The notes under the pieces were generated by a model. The model was not told the DNA's origin. It searched no databases and saw only the letters and a list, made by a program, of their open reading frames with translations. A stretch of DNA of 20,699 nucleotides, from contig HF985573.1 of NCBI GenBank assembly GCA_000431215.1, positions 1 to 20,699 on the forward strand, in the 5' to 3' direction. Source of the stretch: Prevotella sp. CAG:1031 (lineage in GTDB: Bacteria; Bacteroidota; Bacteroidia; Bacteroidales; Muribaculaceae). Of the stretch, positions 7,083 through 15,400 are shown one piece after another. How positions within the stretch are numbered: position 1 is the stretch's first letter; every line of letters begins with the position of its first letter. The position numbers and the translations under genes are program-made.

Positions 7083-9119
7083 ATGAAGGATCTTAAAATC
7101 ATAAAACACGACCCGTGGCTCGAGCCTTTCAAAGGAGCCATCGAGGGCCGCCACAACGACGTCATCAACAAAGAGCGCGAACTGACCCAGGCCTGCGGTT
7201 CTCTGACCGAATTCGCCAATGCCCACGAATATTTCGGGCTCCACCGCACCCAGCGCGGCGGATGGGTTTTCCGCGAATGGGCGCCCGGCGCAACCGCTAT
7301 AACTCTCGTAGGCGACTTCAGCAACTGGAAGCCTATGAAGAAATTCGAGCTGCGGCGTCTGCCCGGCTCCGACGGCGTCTGGGAGACGCGGCTGCGTCCC
7401 AGCGACATACACCACGGACAGCACTACAAGATGATCGTCGAATGGCCCGGCGGCAGCGGCGAACGCATTCCGGCCTACGCCCGGCACGTTGTTCAGGACG
7501 AAAACACCAAGCTGTTCTCGGCACAGGTGTGGGCGCCCGAGCATCCCTACGAATGGAAAATCGAGAAGTTCGAGCCCGACACGCGCCCGCTGATGATCTA
7601 CGAATGCCATATCGGCATGGCCCAGCAGCGCGAAGGAGTCGGCACCTACCGCGAATTCCGCGAGAACGTTCTGCCGCGCATCGCCGCCGACGGATATAAC
7701 GCCATCCAGATAATGGCGATTCAGGAGCATCCCTACTACGGCTCGTTCGGCTACCACGTGTCGAGCTTCTTCGCCGCCTCAAGCCGCTTCGGCACCCCCG
7801 AAGAGCTCAAGGAGCTTATCGACGCCGCCCATGAGCGCGGAATCGCCGTCATCATGGACATCGTCCACAGCCACGCCGTCAAGAACGAGGTCGAGGGGCT
7901 CGGCCGCCTCGACGGAACCTACAACCAGTATTTCTACGGCGACGGACGCCGCGAGCATCCCGCATGGGATTCGCTCTGCTTCGACTATGGCAAGAACGAG
8001 GTGCTTCACTTCCTGCTGAGCAACTGCAAATACTGGCTCGAAGAATTCCATTTCGACGGTTTCCGCTTCGACGGAGTCACCTCGATGCTCTACTACAACC
8101 ACGGTCTCGGACAGGCTTTCGGCTCATACGACGACTATTACAACGGCGGTCAGGACACCAACGCCATAACATATCTGACTCTGGCCAACCTGCTTATCCA
8201 TCAGGTCAACCCGCGCGCAATCACGATTGCCGAAGAGATGAGCGGCATGCCCGGCCTCGCCATCCCATTCAAAGACGGCGGCATCGGGTTCGACTACCGC
8301 ATGGCTATGGGAATCCCCGACTACTGGATCAGGCTCATTAAGGAGAAGCGCGACGAAGACTGGCACCCCACCTCGATATTCTGGGAGCTGACAAACCGGC
8401 GTGCCGACGAAAAGACAGTGTCGTATGTCGAAAGCCACGATCAGGCCCTCGTCGGCGACAAGACGGTGATTTTCCGCCTTATCGACAAAGAGATGTACTG
8501 GCACATGATGGTCGGCGACAACGACATGACCGTAGCCCGCGGCATGGCGCTCCACAAGATGCTGCGCCTCGTGACCGCAGCCACTATCAACGGCGGCTAC
8601 CTCAACTTCATGGGCAACGAGTGGGGCCATCCCGAATGGATCGACTTCCCGCGCGAAGGAAACGGGTGGAGCTATAAATATGCCCGCCGCCAGTGGGAGC
8701 TCGTCGACCGCGACGATCTCAAATACAAATATCTCAATGCCTTCGACAACGCCATGGTAGAGCTGATCGGCGGAACCTACAACTTCCAGGCCCTTCCGGT
8801 GGTGAAGCTCTGGGAGAAAGACGACGATCAGGTTCTGGCATTCCGCCGCGGCAACCTCGTGTTCGTGTTCAACTTCAGTCCGTCGCGCAGCTTCACCGAC
8901 TACGGCGTGCTGACCGAACCGGGCGAATACAACGTCGTGCTGTCGAGCGACTCCCCGCGCTTCGGCGGCTACGGCAATATCGACGAGAGCGTGGCCCACT
9001 TCACCGTGCCCGACCCGCTCTATTCGCCTCTCGGCCTCGGATGGCTCAAACTCTATCTGCCGGCGCGCTCGGCCCAGGTGCTCAAGCTTCGCCGCCGCCG
9101 TGCAACCAAAAAAAACTAA
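7083..9119 (+). CDS. glgB: 1,4-alpha-glucan branching enzyme (eukaryote-like GH13)
   Basis: This 678-residue enzyme makes the alpha-1,6 branches of glycogen by cutting an alpha-1,4 chain and reattaching it. An N-terminal CBM48-like domain is seen (FREWAPGATAITLVGDFSNW, about 60-80), then the GH13 barrel with VMDIVHSHAVKN (region I), DGFRFDGVTSM with the nucleophile Asp330 (region II), TIAEEMSGMP with the acid/base Glu384 (region III) and ESHDQALVGDK with Asp453 (region IV), and a C-terminal beta domain. The lack of the long bacterial N-terminal domain and motifs such as GLHRTQRGGWVFREW place it with the eukaryotic/Bacteroidetes branching enzymes, not the E. coli type. Its stop codon touches the mtaB start (TAA-ATG), so the two are translated together. 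All catalytic residues are present. Confidence 0.96.
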   Translation: MKDLKIIKHDPWLEPFKGAIEGRHNDVINKERELTQACGSLTEFANAHEYFGLHRTQRGGWVFREWAPGATAITLVGDFSNWKPMKKFELRRLPGSDGVWETRLRPSDIHHGQHYKMIVEWPGGSGERIPAYARHVVQDENTKLFSAQVWAPEHPYEWKIEKFEPDTRPLMIYECHIGMAQQREGVGTYREFRENVLPRIAADGYNAIQIMAIQEHPYYGSFGYHVSSFFAASSRFGTPEELKELIDAAHERGIAVIMDIVHSHAVKNEVEGLGRLDGTYNQYFYGDGRREHPAWDSLCFDYGKNEVLHFLLSNCKYWLEEFHFDGFRFDGVTSMLYYNHGLGQAFGSYDDYYNGGQDTNAITYLTLANLLIHQVNPRAITIAEEMSGMPGLAIPFKDGGIGFDYRMAMGIPDYWIRLIKEKRDEDWHPTSIFWELTNRRADEKTVSYVESHDQALVGDKTVIFRLIDKEMYWHMMVGDNDMTVARGMALHKMLRLVTAATINGGYLNFMGNEWGHPEWIDFPREGNGWSYKYARRQWELVDRDDLKYKYLNAFDNAMVELIGGTYNFQALPVVKLWEKDDDQVLAFRRGNLVFVFNFSPSRSFTDYGVLTEPGEYNVVLSSDSPRFGGYGNIDESVAHFTVPDPLYSPLGLGWLKLYLPARSAQVLKLRRRRATKKN

Positions 9120-10451
9120 ATGATTGACCGCGAAACGTTCGGAACCCTGACAGCCGACTATGTCACCCTCGGCTGTAAGCTCAACTTCGCCGAAACCTCC
9201 ACTGTGGCGCGCCTGATGGCCGACCATGGCATAAGCCGCGTCCATGCCGGCGACTGCGCCGACATCGTCGTCGTCAACACCTGCAGCGTCACCGCCGAAG
9301 CCGACAAAAAATGCCGGCAGGCCATACGCCACGCCGCCCGGCGCCATCCCGGCGCCGCCATAATCGTAACGGGCTGCTACGCCCAGCTGCGCCCCGACGA
9401 GGTCGCGGCAATCCCGGGCGTGGCCATCGTGGCAGGCAACGACCGCAAGGGACTGCTGACAGAATATCTCGACAACTGGCTCGCCCAGCGGCGTGCGCGC
9501 AGCTATGTGACACCCGCCGACGACATCACGTCGTTCACCCCCTCATGCTCGCGCGGCGACCGCACCCGCTACTTCCTGAAGGTTCAGGACGGCTGTGACT
9601 ACCGCTGCAGCTACTGCACGATTCCGATGGCGCGCGGCCGCAGCCGCTCGGCCTCGATAGCCGAGATCGTCGGGCAGGCACGCGAAGTAGCCGCCGAGGG
9701 GGGCCGCGAAATAGTCATAACAGGCGTGAATATCGGTGATTTCGGGCGCCGCGCCGGCCATGGGGAGACATTCTTCGACCTCTGCCGTGCGCTCGACGAC
9801 GTCGACGGCATCGAGCGCTACAGGATATCGTCGATCGAGCCGAACCTGCTGACCGACCCGCTCATCGAATGGCTGGCAGGCGAAAGCCGGCGGTTCATGC
9901 CCCATTTCCATATTCCGCTCCAGAGCGGATCCGACGCCGTGCTGCGCCTTATGGGACGCCGCTATACGACGGAGCTTTTCCGCCACAAGATCGAAGAGAT
10001 CCGTCGCCTGATACCCGATGCATTCATAGGTGTAGACCTCATAACAGGCGCGCGCGGCGAAACTCCAGAGCTTTTCGAGGCTTCGCGCGAGTTCGTCGAC
10101 TCGCTCGACATATCGCGCCTCCACGTTTTCCCCTACAGCGAGCGGCGCGGCACCCGTGCCCTCGGGCTTGACGCCTTTGTTGTTCCCGAAGCCGAAAAAC
10201 ACCGGCGTGCGCGCGCCATGATAGCGCTCAGCGAGGCTAAACTGCGCCGGTTCTCCGAACGATTCATCGGAGCGGTGCGCCCCGTGCTTCTCGAGCATAT
10301 CGCCGACGACGGTTCCGTTGCCGGGTTCACCGACAACTATCTGCGCGTCGAACTCCCCGACGCTGCGGGGCACGCTTCGGGCGACATCGTCGGCGTCAGG
10401 CTCGGAAAACCGCTCGGCAACGGCGATATGGCCGGGGAGGTGTCCGTATGA
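9120..10451 (+). CDS. mtaB: tRNA (t6A37)-C2 methylthiotransferase MtaB
   Basis: This 443-residue radical-SAM enzyme adds a methylthio group to t6A at position 37 of ANN-decoding tRNAs. The N-terminal UPF0004 domain shows three cluster cysteines, Cys19 (LGCKLN), Cys55 (NTCSVT) and Cys86 (VTGCYAQ). The radical-SAM cluster is CDYRCSYC with Cys159, Cys163 and Cys166, followed by the GVNIGDFG and 'PHFHIPLQSGSDAVLRLMGRRY' type motifs (long motif cut short here). A TRAM-like tail follows. LGCKLN, rather than LGCPKN or GCQMN, fits MtaB over RimO or MiaB. The start abuts the glgB stop, and the stop overlaps the next gene's ATG (ATGA), so it sits inside a coupled operon. Confidence 0.94.
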   Translation: MIDRETFGTLTADYVTLGCKLNFAETSTVARLMADHGISRVHAGDCADIVVVNTCSVTAEADKKCRQAIRHAARRHPGAAIIVTGCYAQLRPDEVAAIPGVAIVAGNDRKGLLTEYLDNWLAQRRARSYVTPADDITSFTPSCSRGDRTRYFLKVQDGCDYRCSYCTIPMARGRSRSASIAEIVGQAREVAAEGGREIVITGVNIGDFGRRAGHGETFFDLCRALDDVDGIERYRISSIEPNLLTDPLIEWLAGESRRFMPHFHIPLQSGSDAVLRLMGRRYTTELFRHKIEEIRRLIPDAFIGVDLITGARGETPELFEASREFVDSLDISRLHVFPYSERRGTRALGLDAFVVPEAEKHRRARAMIALSEAKLRRFSERFIGAVRPVLLEHIADDGSVAGFTDNYLRVELPDAAGHASGDIVGVRLGKPLGNGDMAGEVSV

Positions 10452-11383
10452 AACCGATGCCCGACACCGACGGCTCGTTCGGCGGCTCGGGACGCCGAAT
10501 CGGATTCGCCATTCTCGGCGCCGTCGGCCACCTTCCGTTCTGGTTTCTATACGGCGTGGCCGACATCCTGTTTGCCCTGGCCTATTACATTGTCCGCTAC
10601 CGCCGCCGGCTCGTGGCGCGCAACCTCGCCGAATCCTTTCCCGAAAAGACGCCTCAGGAACTGCACCGGATCGAGAAGCAGTTCTACCGCAATCTCGCCG
10701 ACTATGCCGTCGAGACCTTGAAGCTCGCCCATATCAGCGACGCCGAGATGCGTCGCCGCATGACCTTCGACGGCGTCGGCATAATCGACGAAAGCCTCGC
10801 CCGGGGTCGCTCAGTCACGGTCTATTTCAGCCACTGCTTCAACTGGGAGTGGGCGCCATCGGTCACCCTCTGGTCGCGCTACGCCGACAACTCGCGCGTG
10901 GCATTCTGCCAGATCTACCGTCCGCTGCGCTCGCGCTTCTCCGACGCCTGGTTTCTGACACTGCGCTCGCGATTCGGCTCGCGCTCGCTGGCGAAAGCCC
11001 GGTCGTTCCGCGATCTGCTCGCCCTTCGCCGCGACGGCCGGCTGTGGGTCACCGGCTTCATGAGCGACCAGAAGCCGAGCCACAACGACCCGGTGGTAGA
11101 GGTAGACTTCATGGGACGTCAGACCCCGGTCATAACCGGCACGGAGACAGTTGCACGCAAGCTTGACACGACGGTAGTCTACTGGGACATGTCGAAGACG
11201 CGACGCGGCCACTACCACATAACGACACGACTTATAACCGACAGCCCGCGCTATCTGCCCCAACATGAGATAACGCGCCGCTATTTCGCCATGCTCAGCG
11301 AAACGCTGCGCCGCCAGCCCGCCAACTGGCTCTGGAGCCACAACCGCTGGCATCATTTCGTCAATCTGCCCTCAAAAGAATGA
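10448..11383 (+). CDS. LpxL/HtrB-like lysophospholipid acyltransferase
   Basis: The 311-residue protein is of the lipid A late-acyltransferase superfamily. A hydrophobic N-terminal segment (about 18-50) anchors it to the inner membrane. The catalytic HX4E motif is seen as SHCFNWE with His129 and Glu134. Further typical parts are RRRLVARNLAESFPEK and RQPANWLWSHNRWHH near the C-terminus. Members transfer an acyl chain to the Kdo-lipid A precursor; in Bacteroidales the paralogues can have other glycolipid or lipid acceptors, so the exact substrate is open. The gene overlaps mtaB by 4 bases (ATGA) and the following glycosyltransferase by 4 bases, which suggests the two envelope genes work together. 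Confidence 0.9.
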   Translation: MKPMPDTDGSFGGSGRRIGFAILGAVGHLPFWFLYGVADILFALAYYIVRYRRRLVARNLAESFPEKTPQELHRIEKQFYRNLADYAVETLKLAHISDAEMRRRMTFDGVGIIDESLARGRSVTVYFSHCFNWEWAPSVTLWSRYADNSRVAFCQIYRPLRSRFSDAWFLTLRSRFGSRSLAKARSFRDLLALRRDGRLWVTGFMSDQKPSHNDPVVEVDFMGRQTPVITGTETVARKLDTTVVYWDMSKTRRGHYHITTRLITDSPRYLPQHEITRRYFAMLSETLRRQPANWLWSHNRWHHFVNLPSKE

Positions 11384-12378
11384 AAAAACCTGTTGCCGTA
11401 ATCATACTGAACTGGAACGGTGAGAAACTTCTCGGCGAGTTTCTGCCGTCGGTCGACCGCTTCACTCCGCGCCGGATAGCCGACGTCATAGTGGCCGACA
11501 ACGGCTCGACCGACGGATCCCTCGGACTGCTGCGCCGCGACTTTCCTGATGTCGCCGTTCTCCCCTTCGATAAAAACCTCGGCTTCGCCGCCGGATATAA
11601 CCGCGCGCTGCGCGAGACCGGCTACCGCTACACGGTGTTGCTGAACAGCGACGTAGCCGTAAAAGACGACTGGCTGACACCGCTCTTCGACTATTTGGAG
11701 GCTCATCCCGACGTAGCGGCCTGCCAGCCGAAGATACGCAGCTACCGCAACCCCGCGATGTTCGAATATGCCGGTGCCGCCGGCGGATTCCTCGACCGCA
11801 ACGGCTATCCCTATTGCCGCGGCCGCATATTCGCCTCGGTCGAACCCGACAACGGACAATACGACGACACTGTCGACGTCGACTGGGCCAGCGGCGCCTG
11901 CCTGATGGTACGCACCGCCGACTATGAAGCCGTCGGCGGTCTCGACGCCTCGTTTTTCGCCCACATGGAAGAGATCGACCTCTGCTGGCGCCTGCGGCGA
12001 TCGGGCCGACGCGTTGTCGCCGTCGGCGACGCCGCAGTGTTCCATCTCGGCGGAGGCTCGCTTCCGGCCGAGAATCCGCGCAAAACCTATCTGAATTTCC
12101 GCAACAATCTTCTGATGCTGCGCAAGAACCTGCCCGCCGGACGTCGGCGCAGCGCACTGATTCGCCGACGCCTGCTCGACACTGTGGCATGGGCAAAAAT
12201 GATGGCGACGCTCGATTTCGCCAATGCCTCGGCCGTGCTGAAAGCCCACCGCGACTATCGCCGGATGGCTAAGGAACTTCATGAATCGGAATTTGAATCA
12301 GAAGCCGACATAAACGGGCGGCCGAACATCCTGACAGCCTTCTATTTCAAAAAAATAAGGCAGTTCTCGAAACTGTAA
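11380..12378 (+). CDS. Family 2 glycosyltransferase
   Basis: This 332-residue GT-A enzyme shows ILNWNGEKLL at the start, the nucleotide-binding DNGSTDGS (40-47), the metal-binding region NSDVAV (89-94), the acceptor loop SGACLMVR (171-178) and the catalytic-base region EEIDLCWRLRRSG (197-209). This order matches rhamnosyltransferase-like or cell-wall GT2 enzymes that act at the cytoplasmic membrane face. The sugar and acceptor cannot be read. It overlaps the acyltransferase gene by 4 bases, and a terminator follows, so it is the last gene of the glgB-led operon. Coupling to an acyltransferase suggests a role in building a surface glycolipid or LPS. Confidence 0.9.
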   Translation: MKKPVAVIILNWNGEKLLGEFLPSVDRFTPRRIADVIVADNGSTDGSLGLLRRDFPDVAVLPFDKNLGFAAGYNRALRETGYRYTVLLNSDVAVKDDWLTPLFDYLEAHPDVAACQPKIRSYRNPAMFEYAGAAGGFLDRNGYPYCRGRIFASVEPDNGQYDDTVDVDWASGACLMVRTADYEAVGGLDASFFAHMEEIDLCWRLRRSGRRVVAVGDAAVFHLGGGSLPAENPRKTYLNFRNNLLMLRKNLPAGRRRSALIRRRLLDTVAWAKMMATLDFANASAVLKAHRDYRRMAKELHESEFESEADINGRPNILTAFYFKKIRQFSKL

Positions 12379-12410
12379 TCTTACCTCCCAACTTACTAAA
12401 CCAAACACTT

Positions 12411-12443
12411 AAACAGCTAATATTATTGACATTAGCTGTTTTT
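12411..12443 (+). terminator. Intrinsic terminator at the end of the glgB operon
   Basis: The arms AACAGCTAAT (12412-12421) and ATTAGCTGTT (12431-12440) pair fully around a 9-base loop and are followed by TTTA. It lies 33 bases after the glycosyltransferase stop. Confidence 0.85.
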
Positions 12444-12490
12444 ATGCTTACTAACATAATTTTTTCGAACCGATTCCAAAAAACTTTTTC

Positions 12491-12498
12491 TAACTTTG
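12491..12498 (+). promoter_or_regulatory. -7 element and long AT-rich leader of the 12630 gene
   Basis: TAACTTTG matches the -7 consensus, but no convincing -33 box is seen. No closer -7 box was found, so the mRNA would carry an AT-rich leader of about 125 bases up to the ATG at 12630. The leader ends with AACCTATAAAAAAACAAC, an A-rich stretch of the kind that aids initiation in Bacteroidetes. Confidence 0.5.
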
Positions 12499-12629
12499 CA
12501 GCGAAAGTAAAAATACCATACTTCAAGACCTATCGTTTTTATATCATCGTCTTTTCCGGTTAAAATTCTCCCGAATCAGCCATGATATTATTGTGTAAAA
12601 ACCTAATTATTAACCTATAAAAAAACAAC

Positions 12630-13499
12630 ATGAAAAAAATTTTTACTCTTGCCTGCGCTGCTATCGCAGCAATCAGCTTCAACGCTAACGCCGCCGACAT
12701 CTGGGCAATGCCCGGAACCTATAACGGATGGAGCCTTGAGAACAACCTCTTCGAAGAAGTTGATGGCGTGCTCACCCAGAAGATCGCCGAAATCAAGGGC
12801 GACTTCAAGGTTGTGAAATACACCGATGAAGTCAAGAACTGGGACATCGCTTGGGGCGTTGCCGCTGCAGGTGATATCGTAGAAGCTAACAAAGATGTCG
12901 CCCTGACATTCAACGGCGCAAACGCCAACCTTCCCGCCGGTAAAGTTCTGAAGAACGTCACCGTCACCATCGTTCCCGGTGCCGACAACGCCCTGACAAT
13001 CAAATTTGCCCCCGAATCAATCGAAGATGAGCAGGAAGCATGGTATCTCGTAGGCGAAGCTCCCCTCGAATGGAACTTCAACGACAACACCATCATGACC
13101 AAAGCCGGTGACAATGTCTACACCAAGACCGTAGACGCCGCCACTGCCGATAAATTCACTTTCAAAGTTGACAAAAACGGCGCATGGTCGAACTGCTATG
13201 TTCTTCCCGAAGGCGTTGAAGCCGTTGAACTCGGTCAGGAATATGAGCTCGTAGGTCCCGCCGACAGCCCCAACAATATGCACATTGCCGCTGACTGGAC
13301 CAACGTAACCGTTACTGTTACCATCGACGGCGAAAAGGTCAAGATGGTCTGCACAGCCGGTGAAGGCGCTATCGAAGCTATCGAAGCCGACAACACTCCC
13401 GCCATCTACTTCAACCTCATGGGCCAGCGCGTTGCCAACCCCGAAAACGGCGTATTCGTCCGCGTTCAGAACGGCAAAGCCACAAAAGTGATTCTCTAA
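12630..13499 (+). CDS. Secreted protein with two SusE/SusF-like modules and a C-terminal sorting-type tail
   Basis: The 289-residue protein has a signal peptide (MKKIFTLACAAIAAISFNANA, cleavage near 21) without lipobox. Two similar beta-sandwich modules follow: about 22-128 (DIWAMPGTYNGWSLENN ... GDFKVVKYTDEVKNWDIAWG) and about 137-242 (AWYLVGEAPLEWNFNDN ... KFTFKVDKNGAWSNCYV). Their 'W...G..NGW...FK....W' pattern recalls the starch-binding domains of SusE/SusF. The last 35 residues hold the tail IYFNLMGQRVANPENGVFVR...GKATKVIL. Possible roles are glycan binding or a surface structural protein. The gene stands alone between two terminators, has a lower GC content and a narrower codon choice than its neighbours, and may be highly expressed. 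The SusE/F link is pattern recognition, not a search. Confidence 0.75.
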   Translation: MKKIFTLACAAIAAISFNANAADIWAMPGTYNGWSLENNLFEEVDGVLTQKIAEIKGDFKVVKYTDEVKNWDIAWGVAAAGDIVEANKDVALTFNGANANLPAGKVLKNVTVTIVPGADNALTIKFAPESIEDEQEAWYLVGEAPLEWNFNDNTIMTKAGDNVYTKTVDAATADKFTFKVDKNGAWSNCYVLPEGVEAVELGQEYELVGPADSPNNMHIAADWTNVTVTVTIDGEKVKMVCTAGEGAIEAIEADNTPAIYFNLMGQRVANPENGVFVRVQNGKATKVIL

Positions 13500-13520
13500 A
13501 GAATAACAACAATACCTGAA

Positions 13521-13554
13521 AAAGGGGCGCCTTCCTGTGCGGAGGCGCCCCTTT
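13521..13554 (+). terminator. Intrinsic terminator of the 12630 gene
   Basis: The 11-base arms AAAGGGGCGCC (13521-13531) and GGCGCCCCTTT (13544-13554) pair perfectly around a 12-base loop, 21 bases after the stop codon. Confidence 0.9.
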
Positions 13555-13601
13555 GCTATTATCAATAATTCTATTGGCTTTTTTGTTGAAATTTTATATA
13601 G

Positions 13602-13635
13602 CAAAGGAGCGTTCCCGCGAGAGAGCGCTCCTTTG
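13602..13635 (-). terminator. Hairpin facing the end of the discoidin fragment
   Basis: The 10-base arms CAAAGGAGCG (13602-13611) and CGCTCCTTTG (13626-13635) pair perfectly. The hairpin lies just after the stop of the minus-strand gene ending at 13653. Only short T-runs adjoin it, so it may end transcription from either side or protect an mRNA end. Confidence 0.6.
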
Positions 13636-13652
13636 TCGTGGTTGGCCGCGGG

Positions 13653-14198
13653 TCAGCGGTTGAGCCGTTTCCCCGAAGCCGTAATGACAATTCCGGGAGC
13701 ATCGGACTCGACGCGATAGCCGCGCAGATCGTAGGCAACACCGTCGTAGGCCCGTTCATCGACAATGGCATCGATAATCGTGCTGAGCTGACGCGAACCG
13801 TAGACCTCCATCTCATATAGGCTTGTGCCGTATTCCGGCATCGCGCGACCCATTTCACGCATACGTATATAGCGCCCGTGAGTTCCGGAAGCGAGTGCGA
13901 CGTCTTCCTCGCCCCCCTTTCCGTCGCTGACCGAAGCTGCCTGAGTCCAGTTGTCGCCGTTGGCCGACACTTCTATGTCGAAAGCTGTGGCGTATGCATT
14001 CTCCCAGAACAGTCTGACGCGCGTAAGCTCAAACTCATGCTTCAGATCAACGGCAATCCACTCGCCGTCTTTCTTCCATTCGCTCTCCCAGCGTTTGCCG
14101 GCAGTGAGGCCGTCGGTTACAGCCGACGGATCGTCGCCCCTTGAACTCGATGCCCACGCACGACAGCCGAGTGCGAGATTGGCGTCGGCGAGGTTCAC
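13653..14198 (-). CDS. Orphan discoidin (F5/8 type C) domain protein, probably a gene remnant
   Basis: The 181-residue ORF encodes one F5/8 type C domain (about 5-134: NLALGCRAWASSSRGDDPS, WIAVDLKHEFELTRVRLFWE, GRYIRMREMG, SLYEMEVYGS) and a C-terminal tail YDLRGYRV...GIVITASGKRL like those of its two neighbours. Discoidin domains bind glycans. The only usable start is GTG at 14198. The frame stays open to a stop near 14240, so that KLSFHIRQSVYIDAV would precede the GTG, but it contains no ATG and no signal peptide. A terminator (14242-14280) sits directly upstream and no promoter box is seen. Together this suggests the 3' end of a larger secreted protein gene left after a deletion; it could also be a small intact gene with a GTG start. 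Confidence 0.6.
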   Translation of the reverse strand: MNLADANLALGCRAWASSSRGDDPSAVTDGLTAGKRWESEWKKDGEWIAVDLKHEFELTRVRLFWENAYATAFDIEVSANGDNWTQAASVSDGKGGEEDVALASGTHGRYIRMREMGRAMPEYGTSLYEMEVYGSRQLSTIIDAIVDERAYDGVAYDLRGYRVESDAPGIVITASGKRLNR

Positions 14199-14241
14199 GG
14201 CGTCGATATAGACTGACTGTCTGATATGGAAGGATAGCTTT

Positions 14242-14280
14242 TAAAAAAACGCTCCCGCGCCTCACCGGCGAGGGAGCGTC
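14242..14280 (-). terminator. Intrinsic terminator of the large discoidin/Ig-like gene
   Basis: On the minus strand the arms ACGCTCCC (14272-14279 side) and GGGAGCGT (14249-14256 side) pair, with further inner GC pairing, and are followed by a run of seven T. It lies 35 bases after the stop at 14315. Confidence 0.9.
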
Positions 14281-14314
14281 CACTACAGTTAATATATTTA
14301 CCTTAATTATACGG

Positions 14315-15400
14315 TCACTTAATAATCATTTTAACACCGTCGACAATGTAGATGGTTCCGCGTTCCATGCGGTCGGCCGGCACTGCGATACCCTGAAGGT
14401 TGTAGATCGTGCGGGCTTTGGCGGGCTCGACGGTGATGTCGGTGATGCCGAGCATTTCGGCGGAGTCGGCGTTGTAGAGGCGCACGCGGCGGATAGCTGC
14501 GGGATATTCGTGGGCGTGGCCTGTGACATCGATCTGAATGTAGCGTACCGGAGTGTTCTTTTCGAGCATAGTGCGATCGATGACGTTGTCATAGCCGCGC
14601 AGCGCACGTCCGGCAACGGTGTAGGCCGCGGTAAGGGCGTTGGGATCGGTGCCAGTCAGGATTTCGAAGTCCGAAGCATGGGCTGTTTCCCAGATAACCT
14701 CGATTACGTCGGCGGGATATTCCTTGCCGAGATCGATAGTCAGCTTATAGGGGGCCATATTCTGGTTCTTGGGCTGATACATATCTTCGAGACCGGTTGA
14801 TTCGCTCTTATTGAGAACCACGGCGGCATTGTCGCCATTGTCGACGGTTGCCGACGCAACCAGAGCGATATTGGCCTGTGTCGAGCCGTCGAACGAACCG
14901 ATGGTAATAGTCTTGGCAATGTCACCTTCGCCGGCGGTGATTTCTACCGAACCTTCGGCTTCGGCGGTCAGGGCGCCGGTCAGGGCATCGTAGCTGATTC
15001 CCGTGCCTTCGACGCTTACGGGAACTGTCATGGCGTCGTCATACTGGTCGACAGCGCTGACAAGGAGAGCTGCGCCGGTTTCGTTGATCTTGACAGCCTC
15101 GCCGACATTTGTCTCAAGAGTGATAGCTTTGGCTACCGATTCCTCGGAGGGGCTTCCGTAGAAGTTCACTTCGAAGAGGTTGAGGCCATAGCCTGTGGCG
15201 TTGTTCCTGAAACGGAACAGAAGAGTCTTCACATTCTCGAGGTCGCCGAAAAGATAGTCAGTGCGGGCGGCCTGACGGGGATTCTCATAGTAGGTCAGCG
15301 CGGGGGTCAGTCCGTCGAACGATTCGGGGACTTCGTCGGTGTCGAGCACATATACTTCGTAGTCGTTGCAGTTCGCGCCCTCCCAGTTGAGGCTTACCAT
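14315..15400 (-). CDS. Downstream half of a frameshifted multi-module discoidin/Ig-like secreted protein
   Basis: The 361-residue ORF has no signal peptide and begins in the middle of a domain: MVSLNWEGANCNDYEVYVL lines up with LITVNWEGASSNRYDIYAV inside the second discoidin module of the upstream half. It contains the rest of that discoidin-like module (to about 82), an Ig-like module (about 90-168), a last discoidin-like module (about 176-312) and the C-terminal tail IYNLQGIAVPADRMERGTIYIVDG. Adding one base near 15420 joins it in frame to the ORF ending at 15394, giving one protein of about 949 residues. On its own it would probably be neither translated nor exported. A terminator follows. 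Confidence 0.8.
   Translation of the reverse strand: MVSLNWEGANCNDYEVYVLDTDEVPESFDGLTPALTYYENPRQAARTDYLFGDLENVKTLLFRFRNNATGYGLNLFEVNFYGSPSEESVAKAITLETNVGEAVKINETGAALLVSAVDQYDDAMTVPVSVEGTGISYDALTGALTAEAEGSVEITAGEGDIAKTITIGSFDGSTQANIALVASATVDNGDNAAVVLNKSESTGLEDMYQPKNQNMAPYKLTIDLGKEYPADVIEVIWETAHASDFEILTGTDPNALTAAYTVAGRALRGYDNVIDRTMLEKNTPVRYIQIDVTGHAHEYPAAIRRVRLYNADSAEMLGITDITVEPAKARTIYNLQGIAVPADRMERGTIYIVDGVKMIIK

Noticed and set aside
8124..9347. A 407-residue minus-strand open frame across glgB and mtaB
   Set aside because: It is antisense to two well-supported genes and caused by GC-rich codon structure; it has no motif, promoter or family resemblance.
7083..12378. A glycogen or polysaccharide biosynthesis cluster
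   Set aside because: Only glgB belongs to glycogen metabolism; no glgA, glgC, glgP or polymerase/flippase genes are present in the window.
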